Shown piece after piece: positions 1 to 8,180 of a stretch of DNA of 64,000 nucleotides. Source of the stretch: Yoonia sp. I 8.24. GTDB lineage: Bacteria > Pseudomonadota > Alphaproteobacteria > Rhodobacterales > Rhodobacteraceae. Numbering within the stretch: the first letter of the stretch is position 1; each line of letters opens with the position of its first letter. The notes under the pieces are model-generated. The model saw only the letters and a program-made list of their open reading frames with translations, was not told the origin of the DNA and did not search any database. The stretch spans positions 372,001 through 436,000 of the forward strand of contig NZ_JACXGQ010000003.1 in assembly GCF_022096995.1 (NCBI RefSeq), written 5' to 3'. Both the position numbers and the translations under genes were made by a program.

Positions 1-1
1 T

Positions 2-874
2 AATATGCTGTTTGAACCGCTTTGGAACAATCACTACGTCGATCATATCCAAATTACGGTCGCCGAAACGGTCGGGATCGGTGGGCGCGGGGCTTATTAT
101 GATAAGTCGGGCGCGATGCGCGATATGGTGCAAAACCACTTGATGCAACTGCTTTGCCTTATCGCGATGGAGCCGCCAAACCAGTATGGCGCAGACGAAG
201 TTCGCGACGAAAAACTAAAAGTTATTCGTGCGTTACAGCCCGTAAAGCCCCATCATATCGTGCGGGGGCAATATGATGCAGGCCCTGATGGGCCAAGCTA
301 CCGTGAAGACGCTGAAAACCCGCGTTCTTTCACCGAAAGCTTTATCGCGATGAAATGTGAAATCGCGAACTGGCGGTGGGCCGGGGTGCCGTTCTATCTG
401 CGGACCGGGAAGCGGATGAAGGCGCGATCATCTGAAATCACCGTTTATTTCAAGGATCTTGGGCATACGATCTTTGAAGGTGACGAAGCCCGGCACCGCA
501 ATATCCTGTCGATCAGGTTACAGCCCAATGAAGGCATGGATTTACAAGTGACCATCAAGGAACCCGGTCCGGGCGGGATGCGTTTGGTCGATGTGCCGCT
601 GGATATGACATTTGCCGATGCGCTTGGTCCTGATGTCGAAGAAGTCCCGGATGCCTATGAGCGTCTGATCATGGATGTGATCCGCGGCAACCAAACACTG
701 TTTATGCGCGGTGATGAGGTTGAAGCGGCTTGGGGGTGGACTGACCCGCTGATCAACGGCTGGGAAGCCCGCAATGATGTGCCAAAGCATTACGATGCCG
801 GGTCGAACGGGCCCGAAGATGCGCTGGCTATGTTGCACCGTGACGGTAGAAAGTGGCGTGAAATCAAGGCCTAA
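2..874 (+). CDS. zwf: Glucose-6-phosphate 1-dehydrogenase, C-terminal part (5' end outside window)
   Basis: Oxidises glucose 6-phosphate to 6-phosphogluconolactone with NAD(P)+, the entry to the Entner-Doudoroff and oxidative pentose phosphate routes. The reading frame is open from the first bases, so the N-terminal Rossmann domain lies upstream. The visible 290 codons hold the C-terminal G6PD domain, with the NHYVDHIQIT segment, ETVGIGGRGAYYD, and the FYLRTGKRM motif with its substrate-region lysine. A stop at 872-874 is followed 48 bp later by pgl on the same strand, then pgi, a standard carbohydrate cluster. The first ATG visible, at 5, is internal. Very likely correct. Confidence 0.96.
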   Translation, partial: NMLFEPLWNNHYVDHIQITVAETVGIGGRGAYYDKSGAMRDMVQNHLMQLLCLIAMEPPNQYGADEVRDEKLKVIRALQPVKPHHIVRGQYDAGPDGPSYREDAENPRSFTESFIAMKCEIANWRWAGVPFYLRTGKRMKARSSEITVYFKDLGHTIFEGDEARHRNILSIRLQPNEGMDLQVTIKEPGPGGMRLVDVPLDMTFADALGPDVEEVPDAYERLIMDVIRGNQTLFMRGDEVEAAWGWTDPLINGWEARNDVPKHYDAGSNGPEDALAMLHRDGRKWREIKA

Positions 875-922
875 ACCCTTGAACTTTACTCAACATACAA
901 GACATAAAAAAGGCGATCCCAA

Positions 923-1594
923 ATGAAATTGCTTGAATATCCCGACGCGGAAATGATGATGATGAATTTGGCGGATACCCTCGCGGGTGAGCTAAAGAAC
1001 ACGTTGCTTACCCATGATACGGCGTCGCTTGCGGTGCCCGGAGGCACAACGCCCGGTCCAATATTTGATAGCCTTTGTGCCGTTGATCTAGACTGGGCGC
1101 GGGTGCATGTGATGCTGACCGATGAACGCTGGGTGCCGGAAACATCCGACCGCTCGAACACGCGTCTTTTGCGACACCGTTTGTTAGTCAACCGGGCTGC
1201 TGCCGCGCGCTACATGCCGCTGTATGGCGATGCGCCGACGCCCGAAGAAAAGCTGCCTGAACTGGCGGCGGACCTTGACCCTGCGTTGCCGCTGTCGGTC
1301 TGTTTGCTTGGCATGGGCGCAGATATGCATACTGCGTCTATTTTTCCCGGTGCGGATCAGCTTGATCTGGCGATTACCGGCGATGATCGTTTGGTCGCGA
1401 TGCGTGCCCCGGGCGCGCCAGAGCCGCGCATCACACTTTCGGCAAAGGTGATTAACGCGGCGATCAACCGTCATATTGTCATTGTCGGCCCCGAAAAACG
1501 CGCAGCGTTTGAACGTGCACAGACCTGTCGCCCCGAAGACGCCCCAGTCGCGGCTATTCTCAACGGCGCAACCGTCCATTGGGCGGAGAAATAG
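923..1594 (+). CDS. pgl: 6-phosphogluconolactonase
   Basis: Hydrolyses 6-phosphogluconolactone to 6-phosphogluconate, the step after Zwf. The 223-residue protein has the glucosamine-6-phosphate isomerase/6PGL fold signatures: VPGGTTPGP near residues 38-46, TDERWVP near 66-72, and a [14 protein letters not shown] segment equivalent to the family's GhtASLFPg. The ATG at 923 is preceded by an AAAAGGCG Shine-Dalgarno-like stretch. It sits between zwf and pgi, and its stop is one base before the pgi start, so the two are probably translationally coupled. Length is normal for the family. Confidence 0.95.
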   Translation: MKLLEYPDAEMMMMNLADTLAGELKNTLLTHDTASLAVPGGTTPGPIFDSLCAVDLDWARVHVMLTDERWVPETSDRSNTRLLRHRLLVNRAAAARYMPLYGDAPTPEEKLPELAADLDPALPLSVCLLGMGADMHTASIFPGADQLDLAITGDDRLVAMRAPGAPEPRITLSAKVINAAINRHIVIVGPEKRAAFERAQTCRPEDAPVAAILNGATVHWAEK

Positions 1595-1595
1595 C

Positions 1596-3194
1596 ATGTG
1601 GGATAAACTCAAAGAACATCACGCACAGGTCGCGGATCGCCGTTTTGAAACGCTTGTCGATGCCGCGCGGGCGGACGCGTTTTCGGCGCGGGCCGGCGAT
1701 ATGCTGTTTGATTACGCCAAAACGAATATCGATGCCGACGGGCGCGCATTACTGATTGATTTGCTGGACCAGACGGACGTCGCACAAAAGCGCGATGCGA
1801 TGTTTGCCGGTGCTGCGATCAATGAAACCGAAGGGCGCGCCGTACTGCACACTGCGTTGCGTAACCTTGATGGTAATCCGGTGTTTGTCGATGGCGCGGA
1901 TGTGATGCCCGGTATTTTGGACACGCTTGACCGGATGTCTGCATTTGCAAATGCCGTGCGTGATGGCAGCTTTGCCGGGCAGGGTGGCCAGATCACCGAT
2001 GTGATTAATATCGGTATTGGGGGCTCTGATCTTGGTCCGGCGATGGCGGTCAAGGCGCTGGCCCCGTTTCACGACGGTCCGCGTTGCCATTTCGTGAGCA
2101 ACGTTGATCCGGCGGATATTGCGGCGGCAATGCAAGCCTGCGACCCTGAAACGACGTTGGTGATTGTCGCTTCAAAGACCTTTACCACGATTGAAACCAT
2201 GACCAACGCACGCACCGCGCAGGCGTGGATGGGGCAAACGGTTACAGATACGGGCGCGCAGTTCGCGGCGCTGTCGACGGCTGCTGACAAAACTGCGGAT
2301 TTTGGCATTACGCCAGAGCGGGTCTTTGGTTTTGAAGACTGGGTCGGTGGCCGCTATTCGATGTGGGGGCCGATTGGCCTGTCACTGATGATCGCGATCG
2401 GGCCAGATGCATTCCGTGCGTTCTTGCGTGGCGGGCAGGCGATGGACGTGCATTTCAAAACGGCGAAATGGGAAGACAACCTGCCTGCGTTGCTCGCACT
2501 TGTTGGCATTTGGCACAACCAAATTTGCGGTTATGCGACCCGCGCAGTGCTGCCTTATGATAATCTTCTCAGTCGGTTACCAGCCTATCTTCAACAGCTT
2601 GAGATGGAAAGCAACGGCAAGGGCGTCAGCATGGATGGTGCTGATCTGACCGTGAATTCTGGCCCTGTTGTCTGGGGTGAGCCAGGCACAAACGGGCAGC
2701 ACGCGTTTTACCAGTTGATCCACCAAGGGACGCGGGTGATCCCTTGCGAATTCCTTGTGGCGGCGCGTGGGCATAATGACGGGTTGCACCACCAGCATCA
2801 GCTCTTGGTGGCCAATTGTCTGGCACAATCCGAAGCATTGATGCGCGGGCGTGATCTGGATGAGGCGCGCAGCAAAGTCGCTGATAAATTCACCGGGGCT
2901 GAATTAGAGCGTCAAGCAAAGCACCGTGTGTTTGCGGGCAATCGCCCCTCGGTGACGATTGCCTATCCGCAGCTTGATCCATTTATGCTGGGCCAGATCA
3001 TCGCCCTTTATGAACATCGTGTGTTTGTCGAAGGCGTTGTGCTTGGGCTCAATTCCTACGACCAATGGGGGGTTGAATTGGGCAAAGAGCTGGCCACTGC
3101 GCTACAGCCTGTTGTCGAAGGGGCGCAGTCAGCGGACAATAAAGACGGATCAACGGCGGCGCTTGTCGGGTTCTTGCAAAGTAACGGCGTTTAG
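1596..3194 (+). CDS. pgi: Glucose-6-phosphate isomerase
   Basis: Interconverts glucose 6-phosphate and fructose 6-phosphate. The ATG at 1596, one base after the pgl stop, gives 532 residues starting MWDKLKEHH, a normal family length. The open frame extends about 40 codons further upstream, but those codons lie inside pgl and are not expected to be translated. Motifs seen are [12 protein letters not shown] (phosphate-binding region), [13 protein letters not shown], and the C-terminal family signature around [11 protein letters not shown]. In this clade much glucose is expected to go through Zwf and Pgl, so Pgi may mainly return fructose 6-phosphate. Confidence 0.96.
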   Translation: MWDKLKEHHAQVADRRFETLVDAARADAFSARAGDMLFDYAKTNIDADGRALLIDLLDQTDVAQKRDAMFAGAAINETEGRAVLHTALRNLDGNPVFVDGADVMPGILDTLDRMSAFANAVRDGSFAGQGGQITDVINIGIGGSDLGPAMAVKALAPFHDGPRCHFVSNVDPADIAAAMQACDPETTLVIVASKTFTTIETMTNARTAQAWMGQTVTDTGAQFAALSTAADKTADFGITPERVFGFEDWVGGRYSMWGPIGLSLMIAIGPDAFRAFLRGGQAMDVHFKTAKWEDNLPALLALVGIWHNQICGYATRAVLPYDNLLSRLPAYLQQLEMESNGKGVSMDGADLTVNSGPVVWGEPGTNGQHAFYQLIHQGTRVIPCEFLVAARGHNDGLHHQHQLLVANCLAQSEALMRGRDLDEARSKVADKFTGAELERQAKHRVFAGNRPSVTIAYPQLDPFMLGQIIALYEHRVFVEGVVLGLNSYDQWGVELGKELATALQPVVEGAQSADNKDGSTAALVGFLQSNGV

Positions 3195-3230
3195 CGCAAA
3201 ACCCTGACTGACCAACTAGAAAGCGATGCG

Positions 3231-3689
3231 ATGATTGCCCAATATATCCCCTATGCGATGGCCGCTGTGCTGATCCTCGCACTTTGTATCGATATTCGGA
3301 CGGCACGGATGCCCAATTGGCTGACGTTGTTACCTGTTGTCTTGTTTATCGTGCAGATTGCGACCTCTGGCGACCCATCGGCCTATGGATGGCAGTTGGC
3401 ACAGGGGGCTATCGTTTTTGTGTTGGGGATTGGGCTTTTTGCCGTGGGCGGTATGGGCGCAGGCGCGGTCAAATTGCTTGCAGGCACGGCGCTGCTTATC
3501 CCGACATCAAACGGGTGGATTGCGGTGGTCGGGTTTTTGGGCGCGGTTTTTGTGTTGTTCCCAATCATCATTTGGACCCGCAAGGCCATTGGTTCAGAAG
3601 ATAGCAAATGGGCTATTCTTGCACGCCAAATTCTGCCGATGAGCCTGCCGATCGCTGCGGCAGGCCTGTTGGGTATGTTCTACGCTTAG
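3231..3689 (+). CDS. Prepilin peptidase-like (A24/CpaA) membrane protein with an altered active site
   Basis: 152-residue, strongly hydrophobic protein with about four to five membrane segments, matching the short CpaA/TadV group of aspartic prepilin peptidases, which lack the N-terminal methylase domain. The first catalytic motif is present as IDIRTARMPNWLT (Asp21, followed by the family's R-x-PN). The second motif, normally GxGDxK with the second catalytic Asp, reads GMGAGAVKLLAG, with Ala79 in place of Asp (codon GCG, checked in the nucleotides). No pilus or Flp genes are in the window. It is either an inactive paralogue with another membrane role or a decaying gene. Assignment to the fold is fairly secure; activity is doubtful. 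Confidence 0.75.
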   Translation: MIAQYIPYAMAAVLILALCIDIRTARMPNWLTLLPVVLFIVQIATSGDPSAYGWQLAQGAIVFVLGIGLFAVGGMGAGAVKLLAGTALLIPTSNGWIAVVGFLGAVFVLFPIIIWTRKAIGSEDSKWAILARQILPMSLPIAAAGLLGMFYA

Positions 3690-3706
3690 GTGGATCAAGA
3701 TCCACC
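3689..3706. repeat. Palindrome GGTGGATC-AA-GATCCACC between convergent genes
   Basis: A perfect 8-bp inverted repeat separated by two bases begins on the last base of the preceding stop codon and is followed by CTACG. It lies between the convergent peptidase-like and ridA genes. It may terminate transcription in both directions, although there is no T-tract, or be one copy of a small dispersed palindromic element. Confidence 0.5.
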
Positions 3707-3711
3707 CTACG

Positions 3712-4062
3712 TTAGATCGCGGCCGTCACGATAATTTCGACGTTGTAGTCAGGCGTGGCCAGCTTTGCCTCGCCGGTCCAGCGCGCCGGCGCGTGCCCTT
3801 CAGGCACCCAAGCATCCCATGCGGCGTTCATGTCTGCAAATTCGCTGGCGATATCAGAGACCCAAATCTGTGCGGTCAGCAGGTTGGTCTTGTCAGTTCC
3901 TGCTTCGGCCAAGAGCGCATCGATTTTTGCAAGAATATCGTTGGTTTGATCGGTGACTGACGCCCCGGCAATCCCGACCTGACCGGCGAGATAAGCAATC
4001 CCATTGTGGATCACCAATTGGCTCATCCGGGCGTTTGTGTGTTTGCGCGTAATCTGTGGCAT
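3712..4062 (-). CDS. RidA family (YjgF/UK114) enamine/imine deaminase
   Basis: 116-residue single-domain protein of the RidA superfamily, trimeric cytosolic proteins that in the archetype hydrolyse reactive 2-aminoacrylate and other enamine/imine intermediates from PLP enzymes. Visible family features are the N-terminal IHNGIAYLAGQVG strand pair, the central DILAKIDALLAEAGTDKTNLL helix region, and the C-terminal PAR motif with the substrate-carboxylate arginine (HAPARWTGEAKL), ending in VEIIVTAAI. An AAGGAAAA ribosome binding site precedes the ATG at 4062. Several RidA subgroups have unknown substrates; this one may not be the canonical deaminase. Confidence 0.88.
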   Translation of the reverse strand: MPQITRKHTNARMSQLVIHNGIAYLAGQVGIAGASVTDQTNDILAKIDALLAEAGTDKTNLLTAQIWVSDIASEFADMNAAWDAWVPEGHAPARWTGEAKLATPDYNVEIIVTAAI

Positions 4063-4176
4063 GCGTCATTTTCCTTATGCATGAGTTCATGATTTTCTAC
4101 GCAAAAACTCTGCCCAGGCCAAGTTCATTCACGAGGCTTAACCCATTGCCCCCTGTCACTTGGTAGACGAGGCCGA

Positions 4177-5229
4177 TCACCAGTTTGCAAGCCAGCGCTG
4201 CACGGTTTTAGGCAGTTTGGCGCGTTTTTCAGCGCGCGCATAAAGGGCGGCTTTGCGATCTGCATTGACCTCACAAAACTGCTCTACTGGGTCAAAGTGA
4301 ATTAAATCCGTGGACTGGTCCGATTTGATCGTATCGTAATCTACGCTAGGAAAGGTGATATCCTTTGTATCGCGCAACCAAAAAAGGTCCGGGGCCGACC
4401 AGTTGATCAGCGTCTGCGCTATGCCGGGGCGAAGTCTTGGCTTGGTTGGTTGATCAAATTTGCTGTCGGCCTTCATGATTTGGTTAATGAGGTCTTGCGG
4501 GGGGACGGTCTGATTCAGACGGCCTTGGTTGCAATCATAAAGTAGGGACATCGCTTCGGCAGATAGGCTTGTATTTGCGGTGCTTTCCGCACGGGTTAGG
4601 TCGTTTTGATCTAAATTTGGGAGGTGCTTGCTTGCAAAATCTGTCACGATGTCACCGTCGATCATCGCTGACCGGTCAAAAACATGCAGGCGAATTGTGC
4701 CGGACCAGTTATTGTAAAGTGGCTCAAGCGCGTCGCGTATGCGCGTGCGCGACATCTGCTGCACCGTTCTGACCTTTTTGAGGCTCTGCTGAAACGCAGA
4801 CAAGAAGTAGGTATCTGGCGCGCGTAAGTAGGCAATTGCCGTCTTGGTTTGTGCAACATTGTTTGTGAGACGCTCGAAGCGCTGTACTGTGTCCTGTCCG
4901 ATGAGGCTGAAAAAAAATTCACTGCTTAGCAAAACCGTTTGGGGAGGTTTTCTCTCGACCGTGTCTAAGACTTTTGTCCACTCAGCTTGTGACTTCTTTT
5001 GCGCCTGTGCCAATGTTATCTTCAACCAATCGGAACGCACGGCGTCATCCGTTTTATCATCTAGCAGATGGTATCCTAGGATAATCCCATTGCCAGAATG
5101 CGGATAAATGTCTGGAAAATAGATGCCTTTTTCCATCATGGCAGCGCGCGATTGTGTCAACACCTTTTGCAGTGTTGTTGTGCCCGTTTTGTGGTGTCCC
5201 AGATGTATGAGGAGTTCTTGGGCTTTCAT
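4177..5229 (-). CDS. Sulfotransferase-like P-loop protein
   Basis: 350-residue protein beginning with LIHLGHHKTGTTTLQKVL (residues 7-24), the PAPS 5'-phosphosulfate-binding P-loop form (HKTGTT) typical of a large family of sulfotransferase-like proteins in marine alphaproteobacteria. A possible 3'-phosphate-binding region lies near TAIAYLRAPDTYFLSAFQQSL (Arg and Ser conserved in spacing). No signal peptide is seen, so it is probably cytoplasmic. It stands divergently from a glycosyltransferase across 308 bp and near a second one, suggesting modification of a surface polysaccharide. The acceptor substrate cannot be told. A related protein starts at 20215. Confidence 0.7.
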   Translation of the reverse strand: MKAQELLIHLGHHKTGTTTLQKVLTQSRAAMMEKGIYFPDIYPHSGNGIILGYHLLDDKTDDAVRSDWLKITLAQAQKKSQAEWTKVLDTVERKPPQTVLLSSEFFFSLIGQDTVQRFERLTNNVAQTKTAIAYLRAPDTYFLSAFQQSLKKVRTVQQMSRTRIRDALEPLYNNWSGTIRLHVFDRSAMIDGDIVTDFASKHLPNLDQNDLTRAESTANTSLSAEAMSLLYDCNQGRLNQTVPPQDLINQIMKADSKFDQPTKPRLRPGIAQTLINWSAPDLFWLRDTKDITFPSVDYDTIKSDQSTDLIHFDPVEQFCEVNADRKAALYARAEKRAKLPKTVQRWLANW

Positions 5230-5537
5230 TAGCGCGTTGACCTTTTGGAATGCTTCTTGCGGTGTAGATGGCGTATTGAGACCTCGTTCACCAGTGCGAA
5301 GTCAAGTGGATGCGATGAGCGCGAAAACGTGATCAATAGTCTGCTCTAGCTAAGAGTTACTACTAAGAGTAAGGTAGTCATCACTCCTTCACTGCCTTAC
5401 GTTGTTTTTTCGAGAGGCCTCTTAAATAAATACATTTCCTTTGATGATTTTGCTCGCCAACTGGCTTTAGAGTGTCTAATTTTTTAGAATTTCTGCAGAT
5501 CAATTTGCCAAGTTAAATATTATAATAGGAAAGAACA
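5230..5537. other. AT-rich divergent intergenic region
   Basis: 308 bp between the divergent sulfotransferase-like gene and the glycosyltransferase. The half next to 5537 is very AT-rich and should hold the promoter of the rightward gene. A TATAAT sequence is present at 5521-5526, but it is only 12 bases from the start codon and has no correctly spaced -35 box, so I do not assign it. No open frame or RNA gene is visible here. Confidence 0.5.
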
Positions 5538-6542
5538 TTGGAAAACCCACACCTAACCTGCATCGTTGAATGGGAAAACGCCAACGCATTGGAACGAGAA
5601 GCTGCACGACACTTTCTGGACGGTATCGGTAAGCGTTTGATCGAATTTGGAAAAACGTCAAATCTTTCAGCTGAAATTTTGCTGGTGTTTGATGAGGACG
5701 TCTTGGAAAGCGACCTAAGGGAAGATATCGCATCTTGTCCCAGCCTTCAGGGGGCAGATCTTCCCGTGCGATTGCTCTTTACCCCTCAAGCCAAATATTA
5801 TGAAAAGAAGGGGCTTGCGGCACAGCATTCGCAGGCGGAAATACTTCTTTACGGTGATAGCGACTGCGATTTTGTTCAGGGCTGGATTGAGGCGCTGACA
5901 GGGCCGATCTTGCGAGATGAGGCCGACATGTGTCGCGGAGCTACGCGCGCGAAGATGGAAAAGGGAACCATCCCCATCACCTCTGCAATCGCTTGGTTTT
6001 TTGCGACACCATATGCGGGCGATCCACTGCAAAAAAAGATGGCCGATCGGTTCTTTGCAAATAATTTTGCCATTCGGCGGAGCGTAATTGAGGCCGTGCC
6101 TGTGCCGCGGTTGGACGGATCGCGGACCAGTGGCGGACCTTGGATCAAGCGGCTCAAAGGCGCGAATGCGCGCGTGCTGCACGTGTCCGAAGCCGTGGCC
6201 GACCATAAGCAATACGATACATTTGGGGATCTGATGAAACGTGCCAAGCTCCTTGGCGCTGATCGCGATGTCTCAAATGCAATTGCAGGGCGGCGGCGTT
6301 CAACACGGGTGCTGCGGGCATTGCGCAGTTATTTTGCGATGTCGTTTTCGTTCTTGCACCGCTTTGTCAAAGTAGCGCCGCAATACGCGAAGGTTTGGCA
6401 ATTTTTGCCTGTGCTGTTTATCGGCCTTATGTTTCAAATCGTGGCCGCGAGCGCGCAGTTCATATCGGCTGTGACCGCAAACTTAGGTGACGAAAAAGAG
6501 AGCTATAACGAACTATTAGAGATAGCGAAGGTGTCTTCCTAG
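5538..6542 (+). CDS. Family 2-like glycosyltransferase with C-terminal membrane segment
   Basis: 334 residues from a TTG start at 5538, chosen because an AGGAAAGAA ribosome binding site sits just upstream and no ATG gives a better fit. The GT-A fold is indicated by the N-terminal TCIVEWENAN strand, the nucleotide-sugar region, and YGDSDCDFVQGW (about residues 102-113), equivalent to the metal-binding DxD. A hydrophobic stretch near residues 290-315 (FLPVLFIGLMFQIVAASAQFI) suggests membrane attachment on the cytoplasmic face. It converges with the next glycosyltransferase, the stop codons overlapping in CTAG. Probably acts on a cell-surface glycan; donor and acceptor unknown. Confidence 0.75.
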   Translation: MENPHLTCIVEWENANALEREAARHFLDGIGKRLIEFGKTSNLSAEILLVFDEDVLESDLREDIASCPSLQGADLPVRLLFTPQAKYYEKKGLAAQHSQAEILLYGDSDCDFVQGWIEALTGPILRDEADMCRGATRAKMEKGTIPITSAIAWFFATPYAGDPLQKKMADRFFANNFAIRRSVIEAVPVPRLDGSRTSGGPWIKRLKGANARVLHVSEAVADHKQYDTFGDLMKRAKLLGADRDVSNAIAGRRRSTRVLRALRSYFAMSFSFLHRFVKVAPQYAKVWQFLPVLFIGLMFQIVAASAQFISAVTANLGDEKESYNELLEIAKVSS

Positions 6543-7507
6543 CTTCCGTGTAGCTTTTCGTAGTGGGCGCCATAGCGCCCGCTAACGGCTGACACGCGCC
6601 CGAAGGCCGCACCAAGTTTGCGCAGACCAAATGTAAGATGCGGACCTGGTATGATTAAACCGTAGACGGATTGAAATGTGCCGACAGTTGCTTTGTTTGT
6701 GATGAAGGGGAGGGACCGCAAAAACATGGTCAAGCCGCCGCCTCGTTTGCGCCGCAGCCATTCTGCTGCGGTTTGATCCCGCCCTCTTTTAAACTGATAG
6801 GACATGCTTAATCGCGAAATGGGAACCGTGTCGAACACGAGCGCATCGTCGATCCACGTGCTGGATCCACCCAGTTTCTGTAAATCACGCCAGAAAGCTG
6901 TGTCAGATCCGCCCCCAAGCCCGATGTCGTCGTCAAATCGTAAGCCGGTGCGCCGCACGAAATCCAGATCACATATCCAGTTGTTGGTAGCAGCCCCAAT
7001 TCTATGGCTTTCGCCGCGTGCGACATTCCGACAGTTTTTGGTCCTTGCGCGCGCATACCATTCAGTGACACCTTGAATCAGTCGCCGCTGAACCCAACTA
7101 AGTTTTTGGTCTTCGATATACTGGGGCGAGATCGGCCCAGTTGCAAGGTTGTCGCCTGACACTGCGAAGCCTTTGTACAGATTCACAAGCCAGTCTTCGG
7201 AAACCCATTCATCGTCATCGACGAAAACGAGATACTTCGCGTCTCGTTCTACTGCGTGACTAAGAACGGCGTTGCGTGCAAAAGGAATGCCCAGCCGTGG
7301 CTCAATTAGTAGTTCACACTGGCATCCCGTCGCATCACGTAAGGTTTCGGCGTCATGTTCAATACTGAGAGCCTCAGCGTTTTCGGCAAAAACAAAGACA
7401 ATCTCGATACCTTCTGGCCGCTTCATCGCGGCGAAAGAGGCGAGCAAACGCCGAAACATTTCAGGCCGCGCCCGTGTAATTGCGCCAACAACTAATACGT
7501 CTGTCAT
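6539..7507 (-). CDS. Glycosyltransferase family 2 protein
   Basis: 322-residue soluble GT2-type enzyme. The N-terminus VLVVGAITRARPEMFRRLLAS fits the nucleotide-binding strand and helix. KYLVFVDDDEWVSEDWL (about residues 91-107) holds the DDD metal-binding motif, and GIPFARNAVLSHA precedes it as in GT2 enzymes. A later GLGGGSDTAFWRDLQKLGG segment with SD resembles the acceptor/ED region. ATG at 7507 has AGGGG upstream on its strand. Together with the convergent 5538 gene and the sulfotransferase-like gene it forms a small surface-carbohydrate group. No acceptor can be proposed. Confidence 0.82.
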   Translation of the reverse strand: MTDVLVVGAITRARPEMFRRLLASFAAMKRPEGIEIVFVFAENAEALSIEHDAETLRDATGCQCELLIEPRLGIPFARNAVLSHAVERDAKYLVFVDDDEWVSEDWLVNLYKGFAVSGDNLATGPISPQYIEDQKLSWVQRRLIQGVTEWYARARTKNCRNVARGESHRIGAATNNWICDLDFVRRTGLRFDDDIGLGGGSDTAFWRDLQKLGGSSTWIDDALVFDTVPISRLSMSYQFKRGRDQTAAEWLRRKRGGGLTMFLRSLPFITNKATVGTFQSVYGLIIPGPHLTFGLRKLGAAFGRVSAVSGRYGAHYEKLHGS

Positions 7508-7868
7508 TAATCGAAGCCCCCTAAAATATGTCGCAGTTTAGAGCCTAACTGATCGCCCTAGAATCGTAAAAACTTCATTGGTGTTGACTACGCGAAAACA
7601 TGCTCACCGGGAACCAACTTGTGCGGCCTTAGCAATAGGCCCCATTTCAGTCACCAGCCACAGTCACCTGTTGCTACGGTGCGACCCCTCAGAGGAGACA
7701 TTCGCTGCGCGTAAGAAATCGTACGACATGCGGATTTTCATAGCGCAAATGAAGCGCTTTTTCGCTGTGTTTGCCCGGGTGATCGCCTTGAATCATTGGG
7801 CGTATGGCGATCTCGTATCGCCATACGCCTTAGTTCTATGCAATGGCCCTATTTGCCATCCACGTCGC
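7508..7868. other. Intergenic stretch without a convincing gene
   Basis: 361 bp upstream of the minus-strand glycosyltransferase. A 102-codon plus-strand frame at 7578-7886 has no ribosome binding site, no recognisable composition, and runs through the palindrome at 7799-7829; I do not call it. Around 7700-7765 there are short sequences (CATTCGCTGCGCG, AGCGCAAATGAAGCGCT) weakly like the degenerate intergenic repeats found further right. Confidence 0.5.
7799..7829. repeat. Perfect 13-bp inverted repeat, 5-base loop
   Basis: GGCGTATGGCGAT (7799-7811), loop CTCGT, then ATCGCCATACGCC (7817-7829). All 13 pairs match. It lies about 40 bp downstream of the small minus-strand ORF at 7869-8048. Neither side has a run of T, so it is not a textbook Rho-independent terminator; it could still end that transcript, stabilise it, or be a protein-binding palindrome. 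Confidence 0.8.
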
Positions 7869-8048
7869 TTATCTGCGCAGGGATAGTATTCCGTACAAGA
7901 CCGCCATGGGACCATATAGCTCGGGTTTCTCCGTGACGAGGCAGCCTGACGCGTGGCAAATGGCCAACCCGGCGTAAAGCACACGATGCGCGAAAAGAGC
8001 GTTTAGGACAAATCTCATTGCAGCTTTCAGTAGTTGTAGCTCGAACAT
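7869..8048 (-). CDS. Small hydrophobic protein, 59 aa, unknown function, divergent from the HTH/TPR regulator
   Basis: 59 codons from an ATG at 8048 to a TAA at 7869-7871. The reason to call it is its ribosome binding site: on the minus strand AAGGAG (8055-8060) sits six bases before the ATG, among the best in the window. The product starts MFELQLLKAAMRFVLN, has a hydrophobic or amphipathic middle (about residues 8-36) with two Cys (31 and 36), and ends in LRR. I recognise no family. It is divergently transcribed from the XRE/TPR gene across about 130 bp. It could be a small membrane peptide, a peptide partner of that regulator, or a chance ORF. No homologue search was possible. Confidence 0.5.
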   Translation of the reverse strand: MFELQLLKAAMRFVLNALFAHRVLYAGLAICHASGCLVTEKPELYGPMAVLYGILSLRR

Positions 8049-8147
8049 CTTTTTCTCCTTAGGATGTTGAACCAGGCCTGGCGGTTGAATTAACGATATC
8101 GATGGTTAGAGTTGTGCCAGACGTACCTCGGACGGTCGTTTCAATTA

Positions 8148-8167
8148 AGTTACCGAGGTCGATAACT
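8148..8167. promoter_or_regulatory. Imperfect palindrome AGTTACCGAGGTCGATAACT, candidate operator
   Basis: Outer arms AGTTA/TAACT and inner CGA/TCG match, with one mismatched pair and a GG centre. It ends only 13 bases before the ATG of the XRE-type regulator at 8181 and just before its GGAG ribosome binding site. It is therefore well placed for autoregulation. Inferred from symmetry and position only. Confidence 0.4.
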
Positions 8168-8180
8168 CTTGGAGACAATC

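Noticed and set aside
5505..5526. TTGCCA and TATAAT as a promoter
   Set aside because: Only 10 bases apart, and the -10 is 12 bases from the TTG start, leaving no room for the ribosome binding site seen.
7578..7886. 102-codon plus-strand ORF
   Set aside because: No ribosome binding site, no recognisable domain, and it reads through the 13-bp palindrome; the minus-strand 59-codon ORF is better supported there.
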